Assembly (NCBI GenBank): GCA_046348365.1
Contig: JAXMEL010000008.1
Location: 62,001-126,000 of the forward strand
Reading direction: 5' to 3'
Length of the DNA stretch: 64,000 bases
Source of the DNA: JAEUPI01 sp046348365
GTDB taxonomy: Bacteria; Pseudomonadota; Gammaproteobacteria; Burkholderiales; Burkholderiaceae_C
Position 1 is the stretch's first letter, and each line of letters begins with the position of its first letter. A program made the position numbers and the translations under genes. Below the pieces are notes generated by a model that saw nothing but the letters and a program-made list of their open reading frames with translations, searched no databases and was not told the origin of the DNA. Positions 36,275 to 49,442 of the stretch are shown in pieces.

Positions 36275-37390
36275 ATGGCCGACGATCTGCTGAAGACCCC
36301 GCTGCACGATCTGCATCTGGAACTCGGCGCCAAGATGGTGCCCTTCGCCGGCTACGCGATGCCGGTCAACTACCCCGCGGGCATCATCGCCGAGCACAAG
36401 CAGTGCCGCGCGTCGGCGGCGCTGTTCGACGTGTCGCACATGGGCCAGCTGCGCCTCACAGGCGACGACGCGGCGCGCGCACTGGAATCGCTGGTGCCGG
36501 TGGACGTGATCGACCTGGCCCTGCACAAGCAGCGCTACGCGCTCTTCACCAACTCGAGCGGCGGCATCCTCGACGACTTGATGATCACGCGCCGCGAGGC
36601 CGACCTGCTCGTGATCGTCAATGCCGCCTGCAAGGACGCCGACACGCGGCACCTGATCAACAACATCGGCTCGCGCTGCACCGTGGTGCCGATGCCCGAC
36701 CGTGCGCTGCTCGCGCTGCAGGGCCCCAAGGCCGTGCAGGCGCTGGGCCGGCTCGACGCCGGCGTATCGCAGCTGACCTTCATGACCGGCGGCGCCTTCA
36801 AGCTCGCCGGCAGCGACTGCTTCGTCACCCGCTCGGGCTACACCGGCGAAGACGGCTTCGAGATCTCGGTGCCGGCCGACGAGGCGGTGCGCCTCGCGCG
36901 CGCGCTGCTGCGCGAGCCCGAGGTCAAGCCGGCCGGGCTCGGCGCGCGCGACACGCTGCGGCTCGAAGCGGGGCTGTGCCTGTACGGTCACGACATCGAC
37001 GCCAAGACCACGCCGGTCGAGGCCGGCCTCACCTGGGCGATGCAGAAGGTGCGGCGCCCGGGCGGCGCGCGCGCCGGCGGCTACCCGGGCGCGGCCACCA
37101 TCGAGGCGCAGCTCGCCAGCGGCGCTCCCGCCAAGCGCGTCGGCCTGGTCGGGCTGGAGCGCGTGCCGGTGCGCGAAGGCGCCGTCATCGTCGATGCGCA
37201 AGGCCGCAAGCTCGGCCACGTGACCAGCGGCACGCTGGGCCCCACGGTGAACCAGCCGATCGCGATGGCCTACCTGGCCGCCAACCACACGCAGCTGCAC
37301 CACGAAGTGTTCGCCGAGGTGCGCGGCAAGCGCCTGCCGATGCGCGTGGCCGCCATGCCCTTTGCCCCGCACCGCTACCACCGCGGCTGA
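36275..37390 (+). CDS. gcvT: Glycine cleavage system T protein (aminomethyltransferase)
   Basis: 371 residues, start MADDLLKTPLHDLH chosen for its GGAG site. It transfers the methylene of aminomethyl-lipoyl GcvH to tetrahydrofolate, releasing ammonia. Family segments seen: MVPFAGYAMPVNYPAGI, FDVSHMGQLRLTG, SGYTGEDGFEI and the C-terminal HVTSGTLGPTVNQPIAMAY. First gene of the riboswitch-controlled gcvT-gcvH-gcvP-sdaA set. Confidence 0.96.
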   Translation: MADDLLKTPLHDLHLELGAKMVPFAGYAMPVNYPAGIIAEHKQCRASAALFDVSHMGQLRLTGDDAARALESLVPVDVIDLALHKQRYALFTNSSGGILDDLMITRREADLLVIVNAACKDADTRHLINNIGSRCTVVPMPDRALLALQGPKAVQALGRLDAGVSQLTFMTGGAFKLAGSDCFVTRSGYTGEDGFEISVPADEAVRLARALLREPEVKPAGLGARDTLRLEAGLCLYGHDIDAKTTPVEAGLTWAMQKVRRPGGARAGGYPGAATIEAQLASGAPAKRVGLVGLERVPVREGAVIVDAQGRKLGHVTSGTLGPTVNQPIAMAYLAANHTQLHHEVFAEVRGKRLPMRVAAMPFAPHRYHRG

Positions 37391-37435
37391 GCCGCGCAAA
37401 CCCATCCAGACCCACCGGAAGAGGAGATCCGACCC

Positions 37436-37810
37436 ATGACGACCATGTTCACCGCCGAGCACGAGTGGATCAACATCGAGGACCACGAGGCCGCGGTCGT
37501 CGGCATCACGCTGCATGCGCAGGACGCGCTCGGCGACATCGTGTTCGTCGACCTGCCCGAGGTCGGCCGCACCTACAAGCGCGGCGAAGTGGCCGGCGTG
37601 GTCGAGTCGGTGAAGGCCGCGGCCGACCTCTACATGCCCGCCGAAGGCGAGATCGTCGAGGTCAACGAGGCGCTGCGCAACGACCCCGCGCTCGCCAACC
37701 GCGACCCGATGGGCGAAGGCTGGTTCTTCAAGGTGCACGTGACGCACATGGAGCAGTTCGACGAGCTGATGGACCCGCCCGCCTACGACGCGCTGCTGAA
37801 GACGCTCTGA
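37436..37810 (+). CDS. gcvH: Glycine cleavage system H protein
   Basis: 124 residues. The lipoyl carrier of the complex; lipoylation lysine K60 lies in VVESVKAAADLY. The N-terminal FTAEHEWI and closing NRDPMGEGWFFKV are standard. GAGGAG sits ten bases before the ATG. It lies 45 bp after gcvT and 32 bp before gcvP. Confidence 0.97.
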   Translation: MTTMFTAEHEWINIEDHEAAVVGITLHAQDALGDIVFVDLPEVGRTYKRGEVAGVVESVKAAADLYMPAEGEIVEVNEALRNDPALANRDPMGEGWFFKVHVTHMEQFDELMDPPAYDALLKTL

Positions 37811-37842
37811 CCCGTCATTGACGAACGAAACGCCGCACGACC

Positions 37843-40743
<2,901 letters not shown>

Positions 40744-40759
40744 GCGGTTAGCTCACGCG

Positions 40760-42151
<1,392 letters not shown>

Positions 42152-42152
42152 C

Positions 42153-42743
42153 TCAACGCGGCGCGAACACGCGCTCGCGCACCGCCTCGTGCGGAAACGC
42201 GTCGCCCGGGTCGACCTTGCGCCGGCGCCCGGGCGCGCACGGCATGCGGCCGGTGTCGACGTCGGAGTGGCGCACGATGGCCTCGCGCGCGATGCCGTGC
42301 CGCTGCACGATGCCGCGCAGCAGCGTCACCAGCGATGCAAGCTGCGGTTCGGGAAACGGATCGCGCCCGTCGCCGTCGTTGATCAGCTCGATGCCGATCG
42401 AGCGCGCGCTCGCGCCGAACACGTGATGCGCCACCTGCGACTCGGGCACGCTCGTGCGCAGCGTGCCGTCGCGGTCGATCATGTAGTGCACGCCGAGCTT
42501 GGGGTGAGCCTCGATCTGGCGCAGGTTGTCGGCCATGGTGCCGGCGCCGATCCACACCGGCGCGCCGGTGCGCGCGTCGCAGGTCGGGCCGCCGGTGGCG
42601 TGGATCACCACCATCCGCACCGGCTGCGTGCGCGGCGCGCCGCTCTTGCGCGCTGCCGCTTGCGGCGCCAACAGCGTGATGGCCAGCGCGAGGGCCAGCG
42701 CGCAGCACAGCGCGCCGGTGTGCACCGACCGGGCGTTCTTCAC
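42153..42743 (-). CDS. Exported N-acetylmuramoyl-L-alanine amidase (Amidase_2 fold)
   Basis: 196 residues from a GTG overlapping the MFS stop (GTGA). A signal peptide (about 1-32) precedes an amidase domain with zinc ligands in VIHATGG and RHSDVDTGRMPCAPG, and a conserved GIELIND Glu segment. It cleaves the amide linking peptide to muramic acid, either in the wall or in recycled muropeptides; export favours the periplasm. It abuts the sdaA stop, converging, and is coupled to the upstream MFS gene. Confidence 0.85.
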   Translation of the reverse strand: MKNARSVHTGALCCALALALAITLLAPQAAARKSGAPRTQPVRMVVIHATGGPTCDARTGAPVWIGAGTMADNLRQIEAHPKLGVHYMIDRDGTLRTSVPESQVAHHVFGASARSIGIELINDGDGRDPFPEPQLASLVTLLRGIVQRHGIAREAIVRHSDVDTGRMPCAPGRRRKVDPGDAFPHEAVRERVFAPR

Positions 42744-43912
42744 GCCGCCGCGCAGCGCCGCGAGCGTACGGCGCAGGCCGCCGACGCCAGCGCCGCCGCG
42801 CTCGCCGCCCAGAACATCGCCGCGAAGCCCCAGCGTTCGATCATCGCGCCGCCGGCCACGCCGCCGACCACGCCCGAGGCGCCGTAGCCGATCGTGCTGT
42901 ACAGCGCCTGCCCGCGCCCGCGTAGCCGGCCCGGAAAGTAGCGCGTGACCAGCGCGATGCACGCCGCGTGCTGCGCGGCGAAGGTCACCGCGTGCGTGAG
43001 CTGCGTCAGCGCCAGCACGCCCACGTGGCCCTGGCTCAGCGCCATCAGCGCGAAGCGCAGCGCCGCCGTCACGCCGGCCAGCGTGAGCCAGCCATGCCAT
43101 GACAGGCGGTCGAACCAATGCCCCTGGTACCAGAAGAACGCCATCTCCACCACCAGGCCCACCGTCCACAGCAGGCCGATCAGCGACTTCTCGGCGCCGT
43201 GCGAGGCCATGAAGAGCGAGAAGAACGCGTAGATGCTGGTGTGCGCGAGCACGACCAGGAACACGCTGGCGAAGAACCACGCCACCTCGGGCCGCCGCAG
43301 CACCTGCAGCGCTCCGGTGGCCGCGGCTTCGGCGTGCGGCGGGTCGGTGGTGGCCGGCAGCATGTACAGCGCGACCGCCAGCAGCACCCACATCGCGAAC
43401 ACCAGCCACGGCCAGGCGTCGAGCCCCAGCGCCTGCAGCACGACGCCGAACACGGTGACCGACAGCATGAAGCCGATCGTGCCCCACACGCGCGTGCGGC
43501 CGTACTGCGCGCCGCCCTGGCCGCTGCCCATGTTGAGGTGATGCGCGAGCGACGCCTCGGTGAGCGGCATCACCGCGCCGTTGGCGATGAACAGCACCGC
43601 CACGCACAGGCTCACCGCGCTCATGCCCCAGCGGCCCGTGAGGGCCAGCGCCAGCGCGCTCGCCGCACTCAGCACGCCGGCCAGCTGCAGCAGCTGCGGC
43701 CGGCGGTTGCTGTGGTCGGCGATCCAGGCCCAGCTGTAGGGCGCGAACACGCGCGTCCAGCTCTGCAGCGAGGCGATCGCGCCGATGGCCAGCGCCGACA
43801 GGCCCAGGCGGTCGAACCACAGCGGCGCGTAGAGGCTGAACACCCCCATCGCGGCGAAGTAGCAGAACCAGGCCCGCGCGTACGGTCGAAGGGCCTCGCG
43901 GCCGCCCGTCAT
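42740..43912 (-). CDS. MFS transporter, HcaT/MFS_1-like
   Basis: 390 residues, about twelve membrane segments. YGRTRVWGTIGFM and GRLRGRGQALYSTIGYGASG match the 3-phenylpropionate/nucleoside-symporter-like group. The ATG overlaps the aroC stop and the 3' end overlaps the amidase GTG, giving an aroC-MFS-amidase unit. The combination with an amidase raises the possibility of a wall-fragment substrate, which is only inference. Confidence 0.85.
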   Translation of the reverse strand: MTGGREALRPYARAWFCYFAAMGVFSLYAPLWFDRLGLSALAIGAIASLQSWTRVFAPYSWAWIADHSNRRPQLLQLAGVLSAASALALALTGRWGMSAVSLCVAVLFIANGAVMPLTEASLAHHLNMGSGQGGAQYGRTRVWGTIGFMLSVTVFGVVLQALGLDAWPWLVFAMWVLLAVALYMLPATTDPPHAEAAATGALQVLRRPEVAWFFASVFLVVLAHTSIYAFFSLFMASHGAEKSLIGLLWTVGLVVEMAFFWYQGHWFDRLSWHGWLTLAGVTAALRFALMALSQGHVGVLALTQLTHAVTFAAQHAACIALVTRYFPGRLRGRGQALYSTIGYGASGVVGGVAGGAMIERWGFAAMFWAASAAALASAACAVRSRRCAAA

Positions 43913-45009
43913 GCGGCGGCGCCGGGGATGGGCGGCACGTCGAGCTGCACGTCGCCGCACTGCGCGCGGTGGCGCAGCGCGTGGTCCATCACCACCAGCG
44001 CGAGCATTGCCTCGGCGATCGGCGTCGCGCGGATGCCCACGCACGGGTCATGGCGGCCGTGGGTCTCCACCGTCGTGGGGCGGCCCTGGCGGTCGATCGA
44101 GGCGCGCGGCAGGCGGATCGAGCTGGTGGGCTTGACGGCGATGTGCACCACCAGATCCTGCCCGGTGGAGATGCCGCCCAGCACGCCGCCGGCATGGTTG
44201 CTGCGAAAGCCCTGCGGCGACAGCTCGTCGCCGTGTTCGCTGCCCTTTTGCGTGACGACGCGAAAGCCGTCGCCGATCTCGACGCCCTTGACCGCGTTGA
44301 TGCCCATCATCGCGTAGGCGATCTCGGCATCGAGCTTGTCGAACAGCGGCTCGCCGAGCCCCGGCATCATGCCGCGCGCCACCACGGTGAGCTGTGCGCC
44401 GCAGGAGTCGCCGCTCTTGCGCAGCGCGTCGAGCGCCGCCTCGAGCACCGGAACGATCGCCGCGTCGGGCGCGAAGAACGGGTTGGCATCGATCTGCGAT
44501 TCGTCGGTGAACGGGATCGCCACGTCGCCGATGCGCGTCATCCAGCCGCGAAACGTGATGCCGCGGCGCTCGCGCAGCCACTTCTTGGCCACTGCGCCGG
44601 CGGCCACCATCGGTGCGGTGAGACGCGCCGACGCACGGCCGCCGCCGCGCGGGTCACGCAGCCCGTACTTGCGCCAGTAGGTGTAGTCGGCGTGGCCGGG
44701 GCGGAAGGTGTCGAGCAGGTTGCCGTAGTCGCGGCTGCGCTGGTCGGTGTTGCGGATCACGAGCGCGATCGGCGTGCCGGTGGTGAGGCCCTCGTAGACG
44801 CCGGAGAGGATCTCGACCGCATCGGGCTCGTTGCGCTGCGTCACGTGGCGGCTGGTGCCCGGGCGCCGGCGGTCCAGGTCGGGCTGGATGTCGGCCTCCG
44901 ACAGCGCCATGCCGGGCGGGCAGCCGTCGATCACGCAGCCGACGGCCGGGCCGTGGCTCTCGCCGAAGTTGGTGACGCAAAAAAGGTGGCCGAAGGTGCT
45001 GCCGGACAT
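43909..45009 (-). CDS. aroC: Chorismate synthase
   Basis: 366 residues. It makes chorismate from EPSP with reduced FMN, the last shikimate step. The family signatures are visible: GESHGPAVGCVIDGCPPG near the start, YGNLLDTFRPGHADYTYW, RGGGRASAR-type DPRGGGRASARLT, and the C-terminal RHDPCVGIRATPIAEAM. Complete and normal in length. Confidence 0.97.
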   Translation of the reverse strand: MSGSTFGHLFCVTNFGESHGPAVGCVIDGCPPGMALSEADIQPDLDRRRPGTSRHVTQRNEPDAVEILSGVYEGLTTGTPIALVIRNTDQRSRDYGNLLDTFRPGHADYTYWRKYGLRDPRGGGRASARLTAPMVAAGAVAKKWLRERRGITFRGWMTRIGDVAIPFTDESQIDANPFFAPDAAIVPVLEAALDALRKSGDSCGAQLTVVARGMMPGLGEPLFDKLDAEIAYAMMGINAVKGVEIGDGFRVVTQKGSEHGDELSPQGFRSNHAGGVLGGISTGQDLVVHIAVKPTSSIRLPRASIDRQGRPTTVETHGRHDPCVGIRATPIAEAMLALVVMDHALRHRAQCGDVQLDVPPIPGAAA

Positions 45010-45098
45010 CGTGCGAAAGGGTGCGCTGCCTCAGCCGGCATTGTCGCAGCCCCTGCGCCGGGCGCACCGTCCCGGTCGCGCAACGCCGGCAGCGCGAC

Positions 45099-45581
45099 CT
45101 ACAGCTTGGACGCGCGCGCCGCCTCGGCGGCCGCCTCCTCGGCCGACTCGACCGGCCAGTCGCGGATGTAGGCCTTGAGCATGCGGTTCTCGAAGTCCTG
45201 GCTCTCGACCACGGCCTTGGCCACGTCGTAGAACGAGATCACGCCCATCAGTGTCTTGTGCTCCATCACCGGCATGTAGCGCGCATGGCGCTGCAGCATC
45301 ATGCGGCGCACCTCGTCGATCTCGGTCTCGGGCGTGCAGGTGAGCGGCGCTTCGTTGGTCACCGAGCGGATGACGGTGCTGCCGACGCTGCCGCCGTTGG
45401 CCACCAGCGCGACGATGACCTCGCGGAAGGTGAGCATGCCCACCAGCTCGCCGTGGTTCATCACCACCAGCGAACCGATGTCGCGCTCGGCCATCGTGCG
45501 CACGGCCTCGGCGAGGGATTGCTCGGGCGACACCGTGTACAGCGTGCCGCCCTTGACGCGAAGGATGTCGCTCACCTTCAT
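45099..45581 (-). CDS. CBS-domain pair protein
   Basis: 160 residues; GGAGGTG lies seven bases before the ATG. Two CBS motifs fill the chain (about 1-60 with SLVVMNHGELVGMLTFREV, and 75-130 with RYMPVMEHKTLMGVISFYDVAKAV). CBS pairs bind adenosyl ligands and serve as energy sensors. Standalone forms like this are common in Betaproteobacteria; no partner is indicated. It is divergent from the second sulfhydrylase across 84 bp. Confidence 0.9.
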   Translation of the reverse strand: MKVSDILRVKGGTLYTVSPEQSLAEAVRTMAERDIGSLVVMNHGELVGMLTFREVIVALVANGGSVGSTVIRSVTNEAPLTCTPETEIDEVRRMMLQRHARYMPVMEHKTLMGVISFYDVAKAVVESQDFENRMLKAYIRDWPVESAEEAAAEAARASKL

Positions 45582-45665
45582 GGATGCACCTCCGTCTTCG
45601 GCTGGGAGCCCCCTGCGAAACAACATAGCACACAATCCCCGCCAGCCACAACAGCGGAGTGCCCC

Positions 45666-46964
45666 ATGGCCGGCGCCAGCGATCCCGGTTTCGACACCCT
45701 GAGCCTGCACGCGGGCGCCGCGCCCGACCCCGCCACCGGCGCGCGCGCGGTGCCGATCCACCTGAGCACGTCGTTCGTGTTCGAGAACTCCGAGCACGCG
45801 GCGTCGCTGTTCAACATGGAACGCTCGGGCCATGTGTACAGCCGCATCAGCAATCCCACGAATGCCGTGTTCGAGGAGCGCGTGGCCGCGCTCGAAGGCG
45901 GCTCGGGTGCGATCGCCACCGCCAGCGGCCAGGCTGCGCTGCACCTGGCGGTGGCCACGCTGGCCGGCGCCGGCTCGCACATCGTGTCGAGCACCGCCCT
46001 GTACGGCGGCTCGCACAACCTGCTGCACTACACGCTGCGGCGCTTCGGCATCGAGACCACGTTCGTCAAGCCGGGCGACATCGACGGCTGGCGCGCCGCG
46101 ATCCGGCCGAACACGAAGCTGCTGTTCGGCGAGACGCTCGGCAACCCCGGGCTCGACGTGCTCGACATCCCCGCCGTCGGCGCCATCGCGCACGACGCCG
46201 GCGTGCCGCTGCTTGTCGATTCCACCTTCACCACGCCGTGGCTGATGAAGCCCTTCGAGCATGGCGCCGACCTGCTCTACCACTCGGCCACCAAGTTCCT
46301 CGCCGGCCACGGCACGGTGATCGGCGGCGTGCTGGTCGACAGCGGCCTGTTCGACTGGGAGGGCTCGGGCCGCTTCGCGGAGCTGACGCAGCCGTACAGC
46401 GGCTTTCACGGCATGGTGTTCAGCGAGGAAAGCACGGTGGGCGCCTTCCTGCTGCGCGCGCGGCGCGAGGGCCTGCGCGACTTCGGCGGCTGCATGAGCC
46501 CGCACACCGCGTGGATGATCCTGCAGGGCATCGAGACGCTGCCGCTGCGCATGGCGCGCCACGTCGACAACACGCGCAAGGTGGTCGCCTTCCTCGCCGC
46601 GCATGCGATGGTGGCGCGCGTGGGCTACCCCGAGCTCGAGGGCCACCCGAGCCACGCGCTGGCGAAGAAGCTGCTGCCGCGCGGCTGCGGCTCGGTGTTC
46701 AGCTTCGACCTCGCGGGCTCGCGCAAGCAGGGCGCGGCATTCATCGAGGCGCTGAAGATCTTCTCGCACCTGGCCAACGTGGGCGACTGCCGCTCGCTGG
46801 TGATCCACCCCGCGTCGACGACGCACTTCCGCATGGACGATGCGGCGCTCGCGGCCGCCGGCATCACGCCCGGCACGATTCGCCTGTCGATCGGGCTGGA
46901 GGATCCCGACGATCTGATCGACGACCTGAAGCGCGCGTTCCGCGCGGCGGAGAAGGCGCAATGA
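45666..46964 (+). CDS. Homoserine-ester sulfhydrylase (MetY/MetZ-type), second copy
   Basis: 432 residues, the same PLP family as the gene at 34165. The cofactor lysine is K210 in HSATKFLAGH; YSRISNPT and EERVAALEGG correspond to the first copy. The two differ widely elsewhere, so this is an old paralogue. A GGAG site precedes the ATG. Whether the donor is O-acetyl- or O-succinyl-homoserine cannot be told. The stop overlaps a hydrolase gene (ATGA). Confidence 0.88.
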   Translation: MAGASDPGFDTLSLHAGAAPDPATGARAVPIHLSTSFVFENSEHAASLFNMERSGHVYSRISNPTNAVFEERVAALEGGSGAIATASGQAALHLAVATLAGAGSHIVSSTALYGGSHNLLHYTLRRFGIETTFVKPGDIDGWRAAIRPNTKLLFGETLGNPGLDVLDIPAVGAIAHDAGVPLLVDSTFTTPWLMKPFEHGADLLYHSATKFLAGHGTVIGGVLVDSGLFDWEGSGRFAELTQPYSGFHGMVFSEESTVGAFLLRARREGLRDFGGCMSPHTAWMILQGIETLPLRMARHVDNTRKVVAFLAAHAMVARVGYPELEGHPSHALAKKLLPRGCGSVFSFDLAGSRKQGAAFIEALKIFSHLANVGDCRSLVIHPASTTHFRMDDAALAAAGITPGTIRLSIGLEDPDDLIDDLKRAFRAAEKAQ

Positions 46965-47785
46965 AGCTCGAGGTCAACGGCCGCGAGGCCTTCGCCTACA
47001 CCGGCGGCAAGGCGTTCGATCCGTCGCTGCCGTGCGTGGTGTTCATCCACGGCGCGTGCAACGACCACACCGGCTGGACGCTGCTGGCGCGCTGGTTCGC
47101 GCACCACGGCCACGGCGTGCTCGCGCTCGACCTGCCCGGCCACATGCGCAGCCCCGGCCCACTGCTGAGCGACGTGGAAGCGATGGCCGACTGGGTGCTC
47201 GCCGCGATGAGCGCCGCCGGCGTGCAGCGCGCCGCGCTGGTGGGCCACAGCATGGGCTCGCTGATCGCGCTGCAGGCGGCCGGGCGCGCGCCGGATCGCG
47301 TGACGGCGCTGGTGCTGATCGGCACCGCCTACCCCATGGCCGTCAGCGAAGCCCTGCTCGCCACCGCGCGCGACAACCCGTTGCAGGCGATGCGCATGGT
47401 CAACATGTGGTCGATCTCAACGACCGCCAGCAAGCCGGGCTTTCCCAACCCCGGCAGCTGGCTGCACGGCGGCGGCCTGGCGCTGATGCGTCGCGTGCAG
47501 GCTGCCGGGCATGGGGCCAACCTGTTCCTGCACGGCTTCGAGGTCTGCCACCGCTACCGCGGCGGCACCGACGCGGCGGCGAAGGTGCGCTGCCCTGCCA
47601 CGGTGGTGGTGGGCGCGTTCGACCAGATGACCACGCCCAAGGCGGCACGCGAGATCAGCGCCGCGCTGAAGGCGCGCGTGGTGAACGTGCCGGCGGGCCA
47701 TCACCTGATGGCCGAACAGCCCGATGCGGTGCTGGCCGCGGTGCGCGCGGCATTGGCCGAACCTGCACCCGCGCTCGCACGCTGA
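46961..47785 (+). CDS. Alpha/beta hydrolase
   Basis: 274 residues. The nucleophile elbow is GHSMGS, the oxyanion strand VVFIHGACNDHTGW, and the acid/histidine members are likely in the FDQMTTP and GHHLMAEQP segments. The substrate is unknown; translational coupling to the sulfhydrylase suggests a link to thioester or ester metabolism around methionine, for instance removal of an acyl group. Confidence 0.88.
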   Translation: MKLEVNGREAFAYTGGKAFDPSLPCVVFIHGACNDHTGWTLLARWFAHHGHGVLALDLPGHMRSPGPLLSDVEAMADWVLAAMSAAGVQRAALVGHSMGSLIALQAAGRAPDRVTALVLIGTAYPMAVSEALLATARDNPLQAMRMVNMWSISTTASKPGFPNPGSWLHGGGLALMRRVQAAGHGANLFLHGFEVCHRYRGGTDAAAKVRCPATVVVGAFDQMTTPKAAREISAALKARVVNVPAGHHLMAEQPDAVLAAVRAALAEPAPALAR

Positions 47786-47849
47786 CCGGCCGCGCGCGTG
47801 GTCATGACGAGCGGCGGAATCGTTCTCCCGGAGTGCAGGGCAAACGCGC

Positions 47850-48080
47850 TCAGCCGAGCTTGGCGTCCATTTCCTTGCACGACGGCGAGCACACCGCCTG
47901 GGCCTTGCCCAGCACCTTGCGCGTCTTCATCATCGAGCGCGGCCGATGCTTGCCGCACAGGAAGCACGACATCGTGGCGGCACCGAACGTGGTCGTGGCC
48001 TTGAACGGCGAGCCCGAGACCTTGCTCTTGTAGCGCAGGCCGTCGGGCAGCACGGCGGTCTTGGCATCAACCTTGGCCAT
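47850..48080 (-). CDS. Small zinc-binding-like protein
   Basis: 76 residues; AGGA precedes the ATG. Four cysteines are arranged as SCFLCGKHRPRS and AVCSPSCKE, that is C-x2-C then C-x3-C about 24 residues later, with many basic residues. This suggests a zinc-binding fold and possibly RNA or DNA contact. I do not recognise a named family with confidence. It stands alone between convergent and same-strand neighbours. Confidence 0.75.
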   Translation of the reverse strand: MAKVDAKTAVLPDGLRYKSKVSGSPFKATTTFGAATMSCFLCGKHRPRSMMKTRKVLGKAQAVCSPSCKEMDAKLG

Positions 48081-48227
48081 GGTGGGATTTCCTATCGTCT
48101 GAGTCGTATGAAGCGCCGGCCGCGGGCACCGCGCGGCCGGTGGGGCAGCGGGTGGCGGCAGATGTGCGTATTGTCCCTCATTGCGCGATCCCGCCGCCGG
48201 GCCCGGGCAGCACCGGGGACGGTGGGC

Positions 48228-49442
48228 TCAGGCGCGTGGCCGTGTCGTGACGCGGCGGACCACCAGCTGCCCCAGCAGCACCAGGCCGGCGGCCATTGCC
48301 AGCAGCGCCGCGAGGTAGCCCCATTTCGCCGCCAGCGCGCCGAACAGCAGCGGCCCCAGGCCCTGCCCGGCGAAGAAACCGCAGGCGAACAGCGCCACCG
48401 CCGAGCCGCGCGCCACGGGCGCGATCTCGGTCGCCTCGGTCTGCAAGGAGTTGTGCAGCATGTAGTAGGCGAGCCCCGCCACGCCCATCGCCAGCGCATG
48501 CAGGCCCCACCAGGGCGAGAGGCCCAGCAGCAGGTACATCGCCGCCGCGGTGGCCGACCCCACCAGGCACATGCGCCGCACGCCCAGCGCGCCGAGGATG
48601 CGCCGCACCATCGCCGCGTAGACCAGCCCGCCGACGCCGAAGGCGCCGAGCACGAGCCCCGCCCGCGCCGCCACCTCGGCCGCCGGCGCGGCATGCCGCT
48701 CGACCAGCATCTGGCCCACGAACGGGAAGGCGCCGAAGATCAGCGCGCCCTCGACGACGACGGCGCCATATAGCCACGGCGCCTTGGGGTTGCGGAACAC
48801 CTGCGCATACAGCGCCGCCATGCCCTGCCGCGCAGCGCCGGCGGCCGCAGCGGCGCCGACCGCGGGCACGCGCCGCTGCGGCCACCAGGCCAGCGCCGTG
48901 GCCGCCAGCGCCGGGCCGGCGGCGATCCACAGCGCGCTGCGCCAGCCGAAGGCATCGCTGGCCAGCCCCGACACGGTGGAGCCGAGCATCTGCCCGGTGA
49001 TGATCGCCAGCAGCATGCGCCCGATCGCCACCTGGCGCTCCAGGATGTCGAAGGCGTCGCCGAGCCCGGCCAGCACCAGCGGGATCAGCCCGCCCGCGAA
49101 GATGCCCGCCACCACGCGGCTGGCCAGCAGCGCGGCGAAGTTCGGCGCCAGCGCGCCGGCCACGAGCGAAAGCGCCATGCCGCTCACGCAGACCTGGATG
49201 CAGCGCAGCTTGCCGTAGCGGTCGCCCAGCGGGCCGAGGAAGGGCTGCGCCAGCGCATAGGGCAGCGCATAGGCCGTGCTGAGCCCCGCCGCGGCGGCCG
49301 GCGACACGGCGAACTGCGCACCCACCGGCAGGATCAGCGGGTCGATCGTGCGCAGGCCGAAGCCGCTGGCGAAGGCGCAGACGGCGAAGACGAGCAGCAC
49401 GCGCCTCACGCGCGCCGCATCCACGCGCGCGGCGTCGCTCAC
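48228..49442 (-). CDS. MFS transporter, drug-efflux (DHA1) type
   Basis: 404 residues from a GTG overlapping the upstream stop (GTGA). About twelve membrane segments; the loop 2-3 motif is LGPLGDRYGKLRC and the first half contains LRTIDPLILPVGAQF. It is translationally coupled to a Bug-type periplasmic binding protein, which is unusual because such proteins normally serve tripartite tricarboxylate transporters. Confidence 0.85.
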   Translation of the reverse strand: MSDAARVDAARVRRVLLVFAVCAFASGFGLRTIDPLILPVGAQFAVSPAAAAGLSTAYALPYALAQPFLGPLGDRYGKLRCIQVCVSGMALSLVAGALAPNFAALLASRVVAGIFAGGLIPLVLAGLGDAFDILERQVAIGRMLLAIITGQMLGSTVSGLASDAFGWRSALWIAAGPALAATALAWWPQRRVPAVGAAAAAGAARQGMAALYAQVFRNPKAPWLYGAVVVEGALIFGAFPFVGQMLVERHAAPAAEVAARAGLVLGAFGVGGLVYAAMVRRILGALGVRRMCLVGSATAAAMYLLLGLSPWWGLHALAMGVAGLAYYMLHNSLQTEATEIAPVARGSAVALFACGFFAGQGLGPLLFGALAAKWGYLAALLAMAAGLVLLGQLVVRRVTTRPRA

